This document shows positions 1-11,950 of a stretch of DNA of 64,000 bases, piece by piece; the first letter of the stretch is position 1, and each line of letters opens with the position of its first letter. The stretch is from NCBI RefSeq assembly GCF_026914185.1, contig NC_070564.1:4340001-4404000 (forward strand), in the 5' to 3' direction. Position numbers and translations under genes: made by a program. A model generated the notes under the pieces. It was not told the origin of the DNA, did not search any database, and saw only the letters and a list, made by a program, of their open reading frames with translations. The DNA is from Puccinia triticina. Lineage: Eukaryota; Basidiomycota; Pucciniomycetes; Pucciniales; Pucciniaceae.

Positions 1-912
1 TTCCCTCCACGTGCATTGCCGTTCCCACCCAATCCCGCACTAGTCCTCCAGCTCCGCCTGCTCTTCCGCACGTCACTCTCCCAGACTCCGCTCATCTCCG
101 ACGCTTGACCTCCCACTGTCCTCTGTCTAGCCCCTGCCAGTTGATCTCTTGCCACCGGTTCCGCCCGCTGGTGGAACCCACTTTGGCTGTCGTGGCTCAC
201 CCGCTGACGCGCCGCTGCTACCAGTCCACGTGTGTAGTCCGCCGCAGTCCAGCCCTGTCTTTTCCGCTCCGATCCAAATACCCAATCCGCAATTTGTGCA
301 TTCCGGTCCGCGCGTGACTTTCCGTAAGCTTTCCTAGCATGCTTTTCTGACATCATCCTCAGTGCTTATGTCACCGGAAAGCACTCTGCCTGAGCCACTC
401 TGTGCATTCCTGCCCGTGCTATCCCCGAGTGGACATTCTACCGCGCTTGCCTATATAAATCACCACAACGTCACAGACCCAACCATTGATTTGAGTGTGC
501 TGCTCAGATGCTCTCATACAAGCCCTCTTTTTCTGGCCAAATCAATTGGAGGGATTCTGGCTTGGTTGCAGCATAGTTGAAGCCAGACACAATGATTGGG
601 ACATGTGGTGTTACCACAAGATTTTCCCAAAGGTCTTCCAGCAGCCGGCCCCAAGGCCCCGGTGGCAGGGGAAAAAACTTGTTTGTGCCCCCGTCTTTCC
701 AGTTTGACAACTCCTGGACGCAAGTTCAGGAGTTGTTTGCTGTTGAGGGTAACTTGGGTGACACAAGACTCAGAGAAGTTTGATGAGATGTCAATGATGC
801 AGTCAAAGTGTAATCATCATTCAGTGAGGGGAAACAACTAGACTATATAAATGTACTATAGGCTAATTTGTTGGTGTATAGAATAGAAGCATGCTGCATA
901 AGGAAATGCTAA
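1..912. other. Intergenic, no gene recognised
   Basis: Short open frames are present on both strands but none shows a recognisable domain, a convincing splice pattern or a plausible fungal start. I see no repeat structure here apart from the boundary of the small inverted-repeat element that starts at 913. Confidence 0.5.
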
Positions 913-1047
913 GGCCCTGTTTGGAGCCGATATAATTGCGCAATATAATCTGGAATTTTGTGACATCTGATCAAGTTTTGGCGGACCTGATCAGATGTCA
1001 CAGAGGATGTCAGGCAAAAACCTCATATATTGGCTCCAAACGGGGCC
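913..1047. mobile_element. PIF/Harbinger-type MITE, 135 bp
   Basis: The ends are inverted repeats: GGCCCTGTTTGGAGCC on the left and GGCTCCAAACGGGGCC on the right. The element is flanked by TAA on both sides (910-912 and 1048-1050), a 3 bp TWA target duplication. A second palindrome around TGATCAGATGTCA lies inside. No coding capacity. TIR sequence and TWA duplication are typical of Tourist-like PIF/Harbinger MITEs; a second element of the same type is at 50902-51109. Confidence 0.8.
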
Positions 1048-1055
1048 TAATAATC

Positions 1056-1445
1056 CAACGGTGGGTAGTTATGTTACCAATAACGGTAACGTAACGGTAA
1101 CATAACAGTCTTTAAGCCGTTATTGTTACAGTTACTTGTAATGGTGGTGCGCTACGTTATTGCACCATTGCTTGGACCATGTTTTTCTGTTTGTTACGTT
1201 ATCCAGGCCCGCGGCGCGCCAGATAAAGAGCTGATTGCAGCGCCAAAACGGCCCTTGAGGGCTCTTTATTGCGTTATCCAGACAATAACGTAGCGTAACG
1301 GCGTCGGAAAAAGACCCATTACGCTATCCATATGCCACTCAGACGGCCCGTTACTCGTAACGTAACGGGGCGCGGTGGATAACGCAGGTAGTTACGTTAC
1401 GCAAATAGCGCAGATAACGCAATGTAACATAACTACCCACCGCTG
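1056..1445. mobile_element. CAACGGTG-type TIR element, copy 1
   Basis: Ends are CAACGGTGGGTAG and CTACCCACCGCTG. The interior is dominated by degenerate iterations of the word TAACG (GTAACGTAACGG and similar). It is closely related to the element at 8155-8539 and has the same type of terminus as 12392-14142, 18078-18557 and 61199-61676. No clear target duplication is visible here. It abuts the PIF-type MITE on its left. Confidence 0.75.
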
Positions 1446-1952
1446 CTAATACAATATCTCAACATGTGCACTTGGGGGCACTCAAACTAGAGTGCTCAGG
1501 TTGGTGTTTTTAGGAGTGATTTTTTTCCCTGGAGATCAGACCTGTGCAAGGTCCTGTGCAACCTGATTTTAGTTTTGAAACCCCCCACTGGTTTGTTGGC
1601 TTGCTTGGATCAGATTTTGGGGTTTGTTCCAGGAAAGAAAGAAAGCAACTAGCATTTGTCAAGTTTGCAATGTTATTTGACTCACATTGAGCTGGGTGAT
1701 TGGAGATGCTGGTGTTGTTTGTTTGATATGATTGGTGATGTCAGATCTGGGACCCTTGCAGTTTCAAAATGTCTAGATTTTTGCAGCAGGGAAATTCCAG
1801 CTTTTTTGAGTTAGCTGTGCTTGTTGATGAGGCTGTGTGCTTATGTGATCATTGGAGGTCAACAGGAACAAAAAAAAAAGAAAGAAAAAAAAAAAAAACG
1901 AGCCATATCGACATCAGAAGAAGAAAACGAAGAAAACGAACAAACGATCAAG
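1446..1952. other. Upstream region of SIP5
   Basis: No gene is recognised. The last 80 bases contain a purine-rich tract with long A runs (about 1870-1900), probably 5' leader of the downstream gene. In-frame ATG codons at 1821 and elsewhere upstream of 1953 are followed by low-complexity K/E-rich translation and are not favoured as starts. Confidence 0.4.
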
Positions 1953-4150
1953 ATGGGAAACAATCCATCCTCAAACCAGCAGAACAACAACAACACCCAC
2001 TACCCACGCCCATCCAACAACCCGCCCACATCAGCACCACCCACACCAACCGGAACACACCACCACCACCCAGCCAGCAGCATCGGACCATCCCCACTCA
2101 ACCCACACCACCAAGCAAACCCAACGACCACCTTCGTCGATGGCGGATATCTCTTCCCGCTCTCCAACATCTATCCATCATCCACCCAGGACTGGCTCCA
2201 GCCAGTCGTACAGCAGCTCATCCTCGACCGCCGCCTGGCACCCTTCTACCGCGGACTGGAGGACTGGGAGGACGACTGGGACCGCCAGATGATCGCCCAT
2301 GCACTCCAATCCATCACCCTCGCCAGGAGCACCGCCATCAAACAGATCCAGAAGATCGACCGCCAGGAACCCCTCGAACAGCCTGCTGCCTCCTCCAAAC
2401 AGCACTCCTCGGGCTCCATCAGCAAGCGGTTCACCAAGAGCCTGCTCATCGACCACCAATCCTCCTCCTCTCTGCTCCAACACCAATCTGACCAGCACTC
2501 CAACCCCCGCCAACAGATCTTCGACGCCATCCTCAACTCCCACATCCGACCCACCGAGATCGACCAATACCTCGCCCAGACAGTCGAATGTCCGATCTGC
2601 TTCCTGTTAGTCTTTCTTTCCACCCACACACACACTCTCTAACACTATCGCTGACCATTCCTACACACACACAGATATTACCCTCCAAATATTAACCTGT
2701 CCAGGTGCTGTCAGCAGCCGATATGCACGGAATGTTTTACTCAGATCAAGCGCACTGACCCGACCCCGCAGGAAATCAAGAGCGAACGTAAGTCGGCTGT
2801 GCACTCTCTCTCCCATCCCCATGAAAAAGACTCTGAGGGATCCGTCCGTCCCGTACAGCGGCCTGCTGTCCGTACTGCGTCGAGTCGAACTTCGGAGTGA
2901 CCTATGAGCCGCCGCCGCCGCACAAGCGCACCGACTGGAACTCGCCCGGCACAGCAGCAACGACGAGCGACAGCCTAGCGGTGCCGGTGCCGACGCCGGG
3001 CGTCGAAAGTCCGTCGACGACGACAACGACGGTTGCGTCCCAATCGGCGCCGAGCCCGAGCGGGCTGATGATCGGCGGCAACTTGCAGGACGAGCCGGGC
3101 GAGATGGGCACCAACGGGCCGGCAGCCGGCGCAGGGTCGATGGGCTCGACGAAGATGAAGCGCCGCCAGACGACCAGCCACACCAGCACGGAGGTGGTGA
3201 CCACGGACGCGATCCAGCCCGACTGGCAGGCCAAGCTCGAGGCCGTCAAGGCCGCCGTCCAGCGCCGGGCCAACCGGCGCATCATCTTCCGCCAAGAGGG
3301 CGACCGGCTGATCCCCGTCGGGATCACGTCTTCCAGAGACCCTAACGGCTCGGCCTTCCTTGCCGCCTTCGAACACGACCATTCCTCCTCCCCCTCCTCC
3401 ACGATGACGAGACGCGGGCTCAGTGCGCTCATCGGCGGCTCCTCCTCGGCCCACAGTCCAGCCACCCTGGGCGGAGGCTCCCCGGGCCACCATCCGGGCA
3501 CTAGACGGCACAGACCCGAGCCCTCGTCGGCCTCGAACTACGGCGTCGACCTCGAAGAGCTCATGATCATGGAAGCCATGCGGCTCAGTCTGGCCGAGGA
3601 GGAGGAGCGCAAACGCAAGGCCGCCGCCGCGGAGGCCTTCTCTTCCGCCCCCGACGCCAGCCCGGCTGATGTCCAGCCGAGCACCAGTGGAGCAGGCGTC
3701 CCGAGCCCCACGCCTGCGCCGACTACCAGAGGCAGCCAGCGGGTCGCACCCGAGCCGCCCCTTCTCCACGGCTCGCCCTCCACCAGCCCCGCCAGCCAGA
3801 TGCTCTCCAGCTCGTCCACGCCATCAGGCCCGGGCCCATCCCAGCCCTCGTCCACCAACCCGTTCCTCGACCCCGCCCTGTGCCCCGGCTCCTCCTCCTC
3901 CGCTTTCCCCGCCCGGGCCTTCCCCGCCGCCGGCCCCACACCACCCACCCCCGAGCACTGCGCCGCCCCGACGCCCCCTCCTCACCCGTTGCTGCCCTCC
4001 CCGCGACTCTCCTCCCCGGCCACTTCCTCGGCCGCGCCCCCCGCCCTTCCGCCCGCTGATCCGTACACTCGGCCCCCGCTTCCCGCTGCCGATCACCCCG
4101 ACCATCCGTCGCCCTCGGCGTCCCCTATCCCCACCCACCAGCCCTCCTAG
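1953..4150 (+). CDS. SIP5: SIP5-family RING-like protein, 685 aa, 3 exons
   Basis: Exons 1953-2605, 2675-2787 and 2859-4150; the joined frame is open for 686 codons. The start is chosen because the product begins MGNNPS, a plausible N-myristoylation signal shared by many SIP5 proteins. A divided Cys-rich module spans the exon junctions: CPICF (Cys213, Cys216), then [10 protein letters not shown] (Cys229/230, 235, 238), then CCPYC (Cys258/259, 262) followed by VESNFGV. This spacing is the signature of fungal Sip5 (yeast SNF1-interacting protein 5, a RING-like protein also linked to translation quality control as Mag2). A long Ser/Pro/Gly-rich linker follows, then an acidic helix near residues 486-510 ([14 protein letters not shown] with EEEERKRK), which resembles a ubiquitin-interacting motif and is also conserved in the family. 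The last 170 residues are Pro/Ser-rich and GC-rich. Biochemical role in this organism is inferred from the family only. Confidence 0.9.
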
Positions 4151-5739
4151 CCTCCCCCCCCCCTCCTCCGTCTCCGTTTTTTTTCTCTCTCTCCCCGAAA
4201 TACACACATACACATATTATTATTATCATCATTATTATTATCAATCGTCTCTTTTTGGTTCTATCGGGCTTTACCATCCATCCGCTTCTTTCCCTTGTCG
4301 TGTCGCCCGCTCCCGTATCCGGCCACGCCCCGTCTCCCCGCCTCTTCGCGCGCGCCACCGTGCTCTCCAGACGCCACACAGCCCTCGCCGCGCGCGGCGC
4401 GTCCTCCGCCGGCGGCGTTGGGGCCTTCCTTTCCATACACATATACAGGCACTCGCACAGTTGCTGTGTGTCGCAGCTATCCCCCTATGGGTCTTTTTTT
4501 CCTCACGACATCCGATACTCACATACACTTCTATGGGTTGTGCTTCCCTATTTACACGAATCGCGGTCTATTTATTTGTGTCTTCCTGTTGCTTTCTCTC
4601 TCTTTCGCCTTCCACCTCTAACACAGCCCCACTGCACCCACCTACCACCATCACCTCCGTCCCGCACCCCCTTCCTTCCCCTCTTTCTGTACTTTATATA
4701 TACAACACCCCCATTTCCCTCACATATTTATTTATCATTATCCCCTCCTCCTCCCCTCTTTCTTTCATTGTGTGTGTTTATTAGAGATACAGGGGGCGGA
4801 GGGGGGGCTCATGTGCGGTGTAAATGAATGGTAGTAGTTCCTGGTTGACTGCGTTGTATGAATATGTGCAGGTGCTCAATGGACGCGGCGGGCCAGTGGC
4901 TGTGTCGTCCATTAGGCTGTCGGTGTTTCCGCCCTTGATTGGATGCTTGGCATGTTTTGTTTGGGAAATGGTTGCCGCAGGAATTGGGATTTTGGCAAGA
5001 ATTCATCACAGTCACTTGGGCCATCACCCAAGCAGCTGGGGCTCACTCTGCAGACATTGGTGGCTGTCTTCCTGCAAGCTTTGTTCGTCTTCCTTTGGGG
5101 ATCACCAGGGGGGAAATGGTTGCACTCACCAGGGAGTGCCAGAGGGTGACTTCTTTCAGGAAGGCTGCCAGATGTGAGCTGTGCCTCAGTTTGAACTCAG
5201 TGATGCTATGTCCCATCAGCCCTGGCAAGAATAACTGCTGAGCAGCCCATTTTTGTTGAAATTACGTGAAAACATATGTACACCTTGGGGCAAATCTGGA
5301 AAAGCTGTGGTGCCGCATTTGGGTCCCAGCCATTTTCAGCCCCCAAGAGGCCACATGGACCTTCACTTGTGCCACTTTGTGGTGCATGTGATACCCACAT
5401 GAAGCCCCCTGGGTGCCACGGGCCTCTGGGGCCCTGAGGCGCGGGCAAGACCCTCAAGTGACTCGATTCCAAACCCTGGAGACAGCCATGAGGGCTGCCA
5501 TTGTGTGACTCACACAGCTCAATGGCAGCAAGGTCCAGCAAGGACCAAAACCTGACTTCCCACAATGACCGTGAGAAAAATGTCCCCAACTGGGGTCCAA
5601 GAAAACAAGTCGGTTCAACTTTTTTTTTTGTGGAAGTTGATGAGCCAAATGGTTGGGAAACTGAGGTTGTTGGCCGGCTATATGTATGATGTGTCCAGGT
5701 AAAGGGGCGATTATGAGAGTGCCTGCATAGCCCACACCA
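4151..5739. other. SIP5 3' region and intergenic DNA
   Basis: The first 650 bases are pyrimidine-rich and probably hold the 3'UTR and terminator of SIP5. A long open frame that overlaps SIP5 in another frame continues here but is compositional. Beyond 4800 no gene or clear repeat is recognised; the 183-codon minus-strand frame at 5206-5757 has no recognisable domain. Confidence 0.4.
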
Positions 5740-5882
5740 CCCGCAAGCAGGTGACAAACCAAGAATTTTGTCACCCTGATGTTTTCTTTTGTGTGACTGC
5801 GCAAGTAGCCGCAGTCACTGTGGATGTGTTTCTGGCAAGACGTCAGCACGACAAAATCTTTATTTTTTCACCTGCTTGCGGG
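5740..5882. mobile_element. Small TIR element with TGACTGCGCAAG core
   Basis: Ends CCCGCAAGCAGGTGACAAA and CACCTGCTTGCGGG are inverted repeats. The centre carries GTGACTGCGCAAGTAG followed by CGCAGTCAC. The same centre and similar arms recur at about 11425-11545, where the element sits inside one arm of a large foldback. No coding capacity and no clear target duplication. Confidence 0.6.
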
Positions 5883-5994
5883 CAGTGCCAGGTGGGAACA
5901 GACTTCTCCAGTCCAGGACTGTGGCCTATGAACAGGTCAGGTGATCAATTCCCTTGCAAGAAGTTGTTTTTTTTTTTTTTGCTACCGGTGGTAC

Positions 5995-6205
5995 TATCAG
6001 GTGGATACATACTCCACTCGATGACTTTGGGTCATTGAGTGGATCACCACTACCCGACCATCCAGTGGGTGGTACACACTCCACTCAATGACCCGATTGG
6101 GTCATCCGTACCGACTTGATGGCCAGACTGGGACATGATTGAGTGGATACACACTCCACACACCCCACTCAATGACCGGCTTGGTCATCAAGTGGATAAC
6201 TACTC
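5995..6205. repeat. Hairpin minisatellite, locus A
   Basis: At least four irregular units alternate CCACTCAATGACC-like and GGTCATTGAGTGG-like segments, so that each unit can fold back on itself. The half-site (A/T)TGACC with CATTGAG also builds the arrays at 13.0, 53.7 and 54.2 kb. Confidence 0.6.
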
Positions 6206-7257
6206 CTATTTTTTGCAGGGAGTGGTGGTATCTCTGGGTACTGCTCCAGCACATGAGTTCAGTTATATGAGATGTTGGGATGGTATTGCTTATGCAACAT
6301 TGAGGGAATCAGCCAAAGCTCACAGACTTTTTCAGATTCACCCTACAAAATTTGCATTTCTGGAGCCGCAAAATGGATGGTAGGGGCTGAGGGCACCTGT
6401 TGCCTTTCATGTCTACTCCATTTTATGTTCTTTATTTTTTGCAATGCTTTTCACTGCATCAGGCCACACTGCTTTTAGAACTGGAATCTGTCTGTATTTG
6501 GTGCTGTTGAAATGTCCTAATTTGATCTGCCCGACAGACAATTGAATTCCTGATCCCAAGTCGGCTGTTTGACTTCAACTTGGTATCAAGCGGTTGAGTG
6601 GAGTGCACCTGACAAGTTGCCTTTGAATACTGTGTATGTATTGTGGCGAGCCAACTCCTTGAAGTCATCCCTTATTCAAGGCCACCCCCGGCTATACACT
6701 TTTTTCCTTTGACTCACCACTCTTGGCCATATCCCTGTTTAAGTGCCGTTTTCCGTCACTACATGATGTGTTCTCCAAAATTCCTTTTCACAATTTGAAG
6801 TTCTGACCCGCGGCTTTTCCCTAGTTCTTACATATTTGACCCAAAAATCTAGCAAACAAATGCAAATGCTCTTAGCTCAAATTTGAGCTTCCAGCTAGTT
6901 TGACTCAGGTTTAACTGAGCCTGGTGAGGTTGAGTTTGGTGGCTAAACTAGCTAACTGCAAGCCAAACTAGCCACTGTTAAAAATGCTCCAAAATTAACA
7001 AATCACTGCAAGAAAAACTCTAGAAACTGCTTGCAGTTGAGATGCAGCAAGCTTGAATCAAGCCTCAGCTCAATCTGGAGTTAAGCACCCAAATTCCATG
7101 CTGGCTCACCTTGAGTGTGTACCTTGTTCAGCATCTCAATGCTGAACATGCAGTAGGCTGAGGCAAATGTTCAACCTTGCAAATGAGCATACCCCTGAGC
7201 AACCTTTTATTTGCTTTTAGTAAACACTCCATCTGCCATTGAATCCAGCCAGAATAG
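6206..7257. other. Intergenic, no gene recognised
   Basis: Open frames here are short and without recognisable domains. No TIR element or tandem repeat is evident until the minisatellite at 7258. Confidence 0.4.
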
Positions 7258-7720
7258 CATAAAAGGGGTATGTACACATGCAAGGGATATCTACATATGA
7301 AAGGAATATGTATGCATGAAAGGGAAATATGATAAGGTGTATTAACACATAAAAGACACAAATGATTAAAGGGGTATGTATGCATGAAAGGGGTATGTGC
7401 AGTAAGGGGTCTTTGCACATGAAAGGGATATGTAAACATCACCTGAATGATGAAAGGGGTATTGAAAGGGATGTAAAAAACTGAAAGGGGACATTTAAAC
7501 ATCAAAGGGTCATGAATGCATGATGAAAAGGGTATGTACACATTGTGAAAGGGATACATGCACATGAAAGGGATACACACACATGAAAGGGGTATGTGCA
7601 CATAAAGGGGTATGGACACATTATGAAAGGGGTGAACGCATAAAAAAGGGACATGTGCACATGAAAGGGGTATGTGCACATGAAAGGGGAATTTTCACAT
7701 GAAAGGGGAATTTGCACAGG
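7258..7720. repeat. Minisatellite, unit about 21 bp
   Basis: Roughly twenty degenerate units of the form CATGAAAGGGGTATGTGCACA run head to tail. The last units are the cleanest (period 21). Open minus-strand frames over the array encode PFHV/IPLSC-like repeats that merely follow from the DNA repeat. Confidence 0.85.
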
Positions 7721-8154
7721 TATCAACTCAGTATTTTGGAGCCTGCATGCACTCAGTTTTTTGTACATCAGACTCACTCTTGCATAAATTATGTGATGTG
7801 CATGGAATCAACCAGTGCTTGATTCTTGCATGAGGCACAGCTTGCTTTGAGCTCTTGCATCTCAACTGCAGGCAGTTTCTAGAGTTTTTCTTGCAGTGAA
7901 TGTCCCTCACGCCTACACTTGGGGGGGGGCCAAAGGGCTGGCCCCCCAAAGGGAGGGACTTGCACCCAAAGGCGGTTTTTGAGGGGGAGAACTACCAGAC
8001 AAATGGCTTGGAGGTGATCTAACCCAACTATATTCCCTAGTAGCTCTTGGATAAAACTTGGGCCCTTGGCACCATTAGAGGAGCAAGACTTCAAGCGTAT
8101 TCATTCAATCTTGAGAATCCCATGAACCAATGATCCTAACGGCTCCCCCGGCTG

Positions 8155-8539
8155 CAACGGTGGGTAGTTATGTTGCCAATAACAGTAATGCAACAGTTTT
8201 TGAGCCGCTATTGTTACAGTTACTTGTAACGGTGGTACGCTACGTTATTGTGCCATTGCTTGGACCATTTTTTTCTGTTCATTACGTTATCCAGGCCCGC
8301 GGCGCGCCAGATTGAGATATCAAGCTGATTGCAGCGCCAAAACGGCCCTTGAGGGCTCATTATTTTGTTATCCAAGTGATATTGTAGCGTAACGGCGTCA
8401 GAAAAAGACCCATTACGCTATCCATATGCCACTCAAACAGCCCGTTACTTGTAACTTAACGGGGCGCGGTGGATAACGCAGGTAGTTACGTTACGCAAAC
8501 AGCGCGGATAACGCAACATAACATAACTACCCACCGCTG
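8155..8539. mobile_element. CAACGGTG-type TIR element, copy 2, with 7 bp TSD
   Basis: Ends are CAACGGTGGGTAG and CTACCCACCGCTG, flanked by CCGGCTG at 8148-8154 and again at 8540-8546, an exact 7 bp duplication. The interior is very similar to 1056-1445 and made of TAACG-like words plus a shared block around CGCGGCGCGCCAGAT. No coding capacity. Confidence 0.85.
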
Positions 8540-8834
8540 CCGGCTGTCAACCTTTACTTGGCAAAATCCAAGGACATGGCTGACTAAAAAGTGCAAGCAC
8601 CTGCTCATTCGGAGCCAAATCACTCCAAGGAGACATGAAAAGTTGACTGAGAAGGAAGGCTACAATTCTGTCTCCTTGGAATGTGGTGCAAGGCGGTTGC
8701 TTTTGTTTAAACAGCTGCCAATTGGAATTAAAAAGTTGAAATTCTCAGCAATTTCTCAGAGTCAAAGTGCTTGGGTCAAGTGGGTAACATTCAATGTAAG
8801 CCTTTCCTACGGAGAGTCCCTTAGGGACCCCTGT

Positions 8835-9560
8835 TCAAGACAAACTTGGCACAAGTCCCTTGCCTGCCGGGGGGTGCGGCGCAAAGCGCCTCACACAAAG
8901 TGCGAACTCCTTTAGGGAGGGACTTGCATGGAATCCCTGATTCCTGGCGTGAGAGCCCCGCGTACAGCTCTTAGTTTTTGCAGGTGGCCAACTTTGTGCC
9001 CCCAAAAACCCCACTTCCCAAAAGAAATGAGTCCTGCCCCAGATACCAAAGAAAGGCCTGCTTCTCCTCTTTAATTTCGCGGCAGTCACAGGCTGATAGC
9101 ACTTGGTTCATGGCCTGGAGAGCAGTCTGAAAAGGCCTCTTTTTGAGACACATTCCTGCTGATGTAAGCAAAAATGCAGTATTTGACTGCCTTTCAATAG
9201 ATTGAAACAGCTTTTGATACAAAGCCACATGTATTTACAAAAAAAAATTCTCTCAATATGGTCTGCTTTTCTCTGTGATTGAAAACTTCAAATGCAAGGA
9301 TCAGGACTTATACTGGCACCTACAAGGCCTAAATTGCATCAGAAGAAGTGCACTCCCAAGCACTTCTTAACTCCAGAGGGGCAGCCTCAGCGGGCCGACA
9401 GTTGATTTACAAAAAAAAGGAAAAAGCGAGAAAAAGCCTGATACAAGCTGATATTCCTGGGGCTCTCAGGCCAGATACTGGTTTTTTCAGGTAAGCCTCT
9501 CTGTAAGACAGAGATGCTGCGGGGCTGCCTCACTGGGAGGCTTTCTTGAGCTCGCGTTCA
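8835..9560. mobile_element. AAGTCCCT-family TIR element
   Basis: The left end has AACTTGGCACAAGTCCCTTG followed by a hairpin that closes with GGAGGGACTTGC, and then GCGTGAGAGCCCCG. The right end, read on the minus strand, has CTGAGAGCCCCAGG preceded by AGGCTTACCTG. The arms are therefore inverted and diverged. No transposase is recognised inside. Boundaries are approximate. Confidence 0.5.
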
Positions 9561-9564
9561 AGAG

Positions 9565-10290
9565 CAAACTTAACCCAAGTCCCTTGCTGCTGCGGGCATC
9601 TGGTCTTGCAAAGCAAGCCTCCGATAGCCCTCGGCAGGAGGGACTTGCGCCTTATTGACCCGTTTTGCGGGGGCTAGATTTTAAATTTAGGTAGCAGAAA
9701 TTTTCAAACCTTTATAATTCCTTGCTTCTGTAACATTTCGTGGAATAAATCACCTTGGGTGATAGCCCTGCTTCTTGCCATCCTCTCTACCAAAACTGTG
9801 CTCAATCATGATGATCCTTCCTCTCCAAATAAATTTCCCCATTAAATACAAACTTGAAATCCATCGGACTTTGTTTACAGAGGGGGTCCGGGAATATCTA
9901 AGCAGGTCCAAGCGCACAAGCATATATACATAACGGTCATCTAGCGATCTAAACGTGAAACCAAGATCACATAATTCTGAGGGTCTGTGCGCTGCGGAAA
10001 TGAAAGAAATTACAGAATTGGCTAATTCTTGGTGACTCTATACATTGCATTTTTCTTATTTTAATTCTAGTAAAATACTGGTATGGAAAAAGATAGAAAA
10101 AAAAATACCAAAATTTTGCTCAGCATGTTGGGTCTTGAAGGAAGTAAAATAGTAGCAACATTTGAGTGATACGTGATCTGTGGAATTAAAAAAAGGAAAA
10201 GTGGCGTGAAAATTTCATTCTAGCCACGCGAGCTTGGGTTGATATGGTGTAAGTCCCTCCTGACGGAGGCTTGCTTCGCGAGTTCAGCCT
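9565..10290. mobile_element. AAGTCCCT-family TIR element, truncated right end
   Basis: Left end AAACTTAACCCAAGTCCC with GCAAAGCAAGCCTCCG and GGAGGGACTTGCGCC. Read on the minus strand the right end has GCGAAGCAAGCCTCCG and GGAGGGACTTACACC, so about 80 bp of the arms match in inverted orientation. The outermost right TIR seems to be missing. The interior is AT-rich and non-coding. Confidence 0.55.
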
Positions 10291-10639
10291 ACACCATGGG
10301 TGAAGCGCGTCAAAATTATTTTGATCACCCACCAAAATGCTTTTGGTTGGGCCGCCTGCAAGGGCGGACCGTCCATTGACGGTCGGCGATTCTCCAGAAA
10401 GGAATCCAGCGGTTTACTGGATGGGATTCCGAATTTACTTCGGATTGCCAACCCCATTTTGAATTGCTTTTGATGGCTATTCGAAATGGTGACGGGTTGG
10501 CGCGGGCTGCTGAAGGCTTGAAAATGCAAGTGGGCAACTGGTGAAACAAAAGGGGGGATCAAACCAGCACCATCTGACTGATCCACCCCACAGGAGCTGC
10601 TTGACCACTATGCTAGACACACCATGCAGTCAGGTGTGT

Positions 10640-11950
10640 GATTAGTGGATACACCATGGGCGCAAACCACCAATGGGACAATGTTCTCCCACTGGTTTTT
10701 CTTTGGAGGGGCCGCGCTTCCGTCAAAACATGGCACTCATGTCATTCTGATGAACGTTGGGCCCACCAGACCGTTGGTTTATCGGTGGGACCACGGTTTG
10801 CAATTGGTCGGGCGGGGCGTCTGAGCATGCAAAAGGGGGCGCCACACCTCGGGACCAAGGCATGGGGGTTCGCTGGTCCCCGCAGGGGAATCTCTGATAA
10901 CGAGGGCACAGGGCATGGTGCAATCAGCAAGCACCATGCACAATTGGTTGGAGTGCAAACCCGGAGTTGCAACCTATGTAGGTCCCCAGGAAGGTCCTGG
11001 GTCAGAGTCTTCATCCAGACACCAAACATTGTCTTTGCTTTGAAAACTCGTCTGCACAACGGATTATTTCCATCCGTTGTTGAAGCGGTCAGACCTCCGC
11101 ATGCTTGACGGGTCGCTTGACATACACCACCGGGCCTGTTTCTGACATCCCAGACCGTTGTTGCAACGGTCTGGTTCAGCAGACATGTTCCCAACGGGCC
11201 TGCATCGTCTATGTCAAGCGACCCGTCAAGCATACGGAGGTCTGACCGCTGCAACAACAGATGGAAATAATCCATTGTGCAGACGAGTTTTCAACGCAAA
11301 GACAACGTTTGGTGTCTTGATGAAGACTCTGACCCCAGGAATCGAACCCAGGACCTTCCTGGGGACCTACATAGGTTGCAATTCCGAGTGTGCATGGTGC
11401 TTGCTGACACTACAGGCATGTAGCTGTCGCTGCGGGATGCAGCGTCACCCTGTCGTTGCAAGCCCGCGTGACTGCGCAAGTAGGCGCAGTCACTGCGGCC
11501 GCGACCCCAAATGCAACGTCAGGTGACGCTGCGGGCAGGAACAACACCTATTTGCCCGTAGTGTGATTGCACCATGCCCTGTGCCCCACGTGATCAGAGT
11601 TTCCCCTGCGGGGACCAGCGAACCACCATGCCTCGGTCCCAAGGTGTGGCGCCCCCTTTTGCACGCTCAGACGCCCCGCCCAACCAATTGCAAACCGTGG
11701 TCCCACCGATAAACCAACGGTCTGGTGGGCCCAACGTTCATCAGAATGACATGAGTGCCATGTTTTGACGGAAGCTCAGCCCCTCCAAAGGCAAACCGGT
11801 GGGAGAACATTGTCCCATTGGTGAATTGCGCCCGTGGTGTAGACAATGCAGGCCCGTTGGGAACATGTCTGCTGAACCAGACCGTTGCAACAACGGTCTG
11901 GGCCTGTCAGAAACAGGCCCGGTGGTGTATAAGGCTGCATTTGTGGGGCT
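10640..11950. repeat. Giant foldback, arms about 550-600 bp
   Basis: The segment 10640-11180 reappears as its reverse complement between about 11190 and 11850, interrupted by a roughly 140 bp insertion. Matching landmarks include the block around CCACCAGACCGTTGG (10768 and 11720 reversed), the block around GGACCTTCCTGG (10990 and 11360 reversed) and the TTGACGGGTCGCTTG centre. The central part recurs once more at 11840-11930. Several open frames occur on both strands but are mirror images of the palindrome, not genes. Confidence 0.85.
11425..11545. mobile_element. TGACTGCGCAAG element nested in foldback arm
   Basis: The inserted block in the right arm carries the centre GTGACTGCGCAAGTAG and CGCAGTCAC and arms ending GCAGCGTCACC and GGTGACGCTGC. 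It has the same design as the element at 5740-5882. Because the left arm of the foldback lacks it, insertion followed formation of the palindrome. Confidence 0.6.

Noticed and set aside
3669..4784. 371-codon Pro/Ser-rich frame overlapping SIP5
   Set aside because: Reading of the GC-rich SIP5 3' part in another frame; the SIP5 frame has the conserved motifs.
5206..5757. 183-codon minus-strand open frame
   Set aside because: No recognisable domain, no splice context, composition rich in Pro/Trp/Cys typical of chance frames, and it overlaps the small TIR element at 5740.
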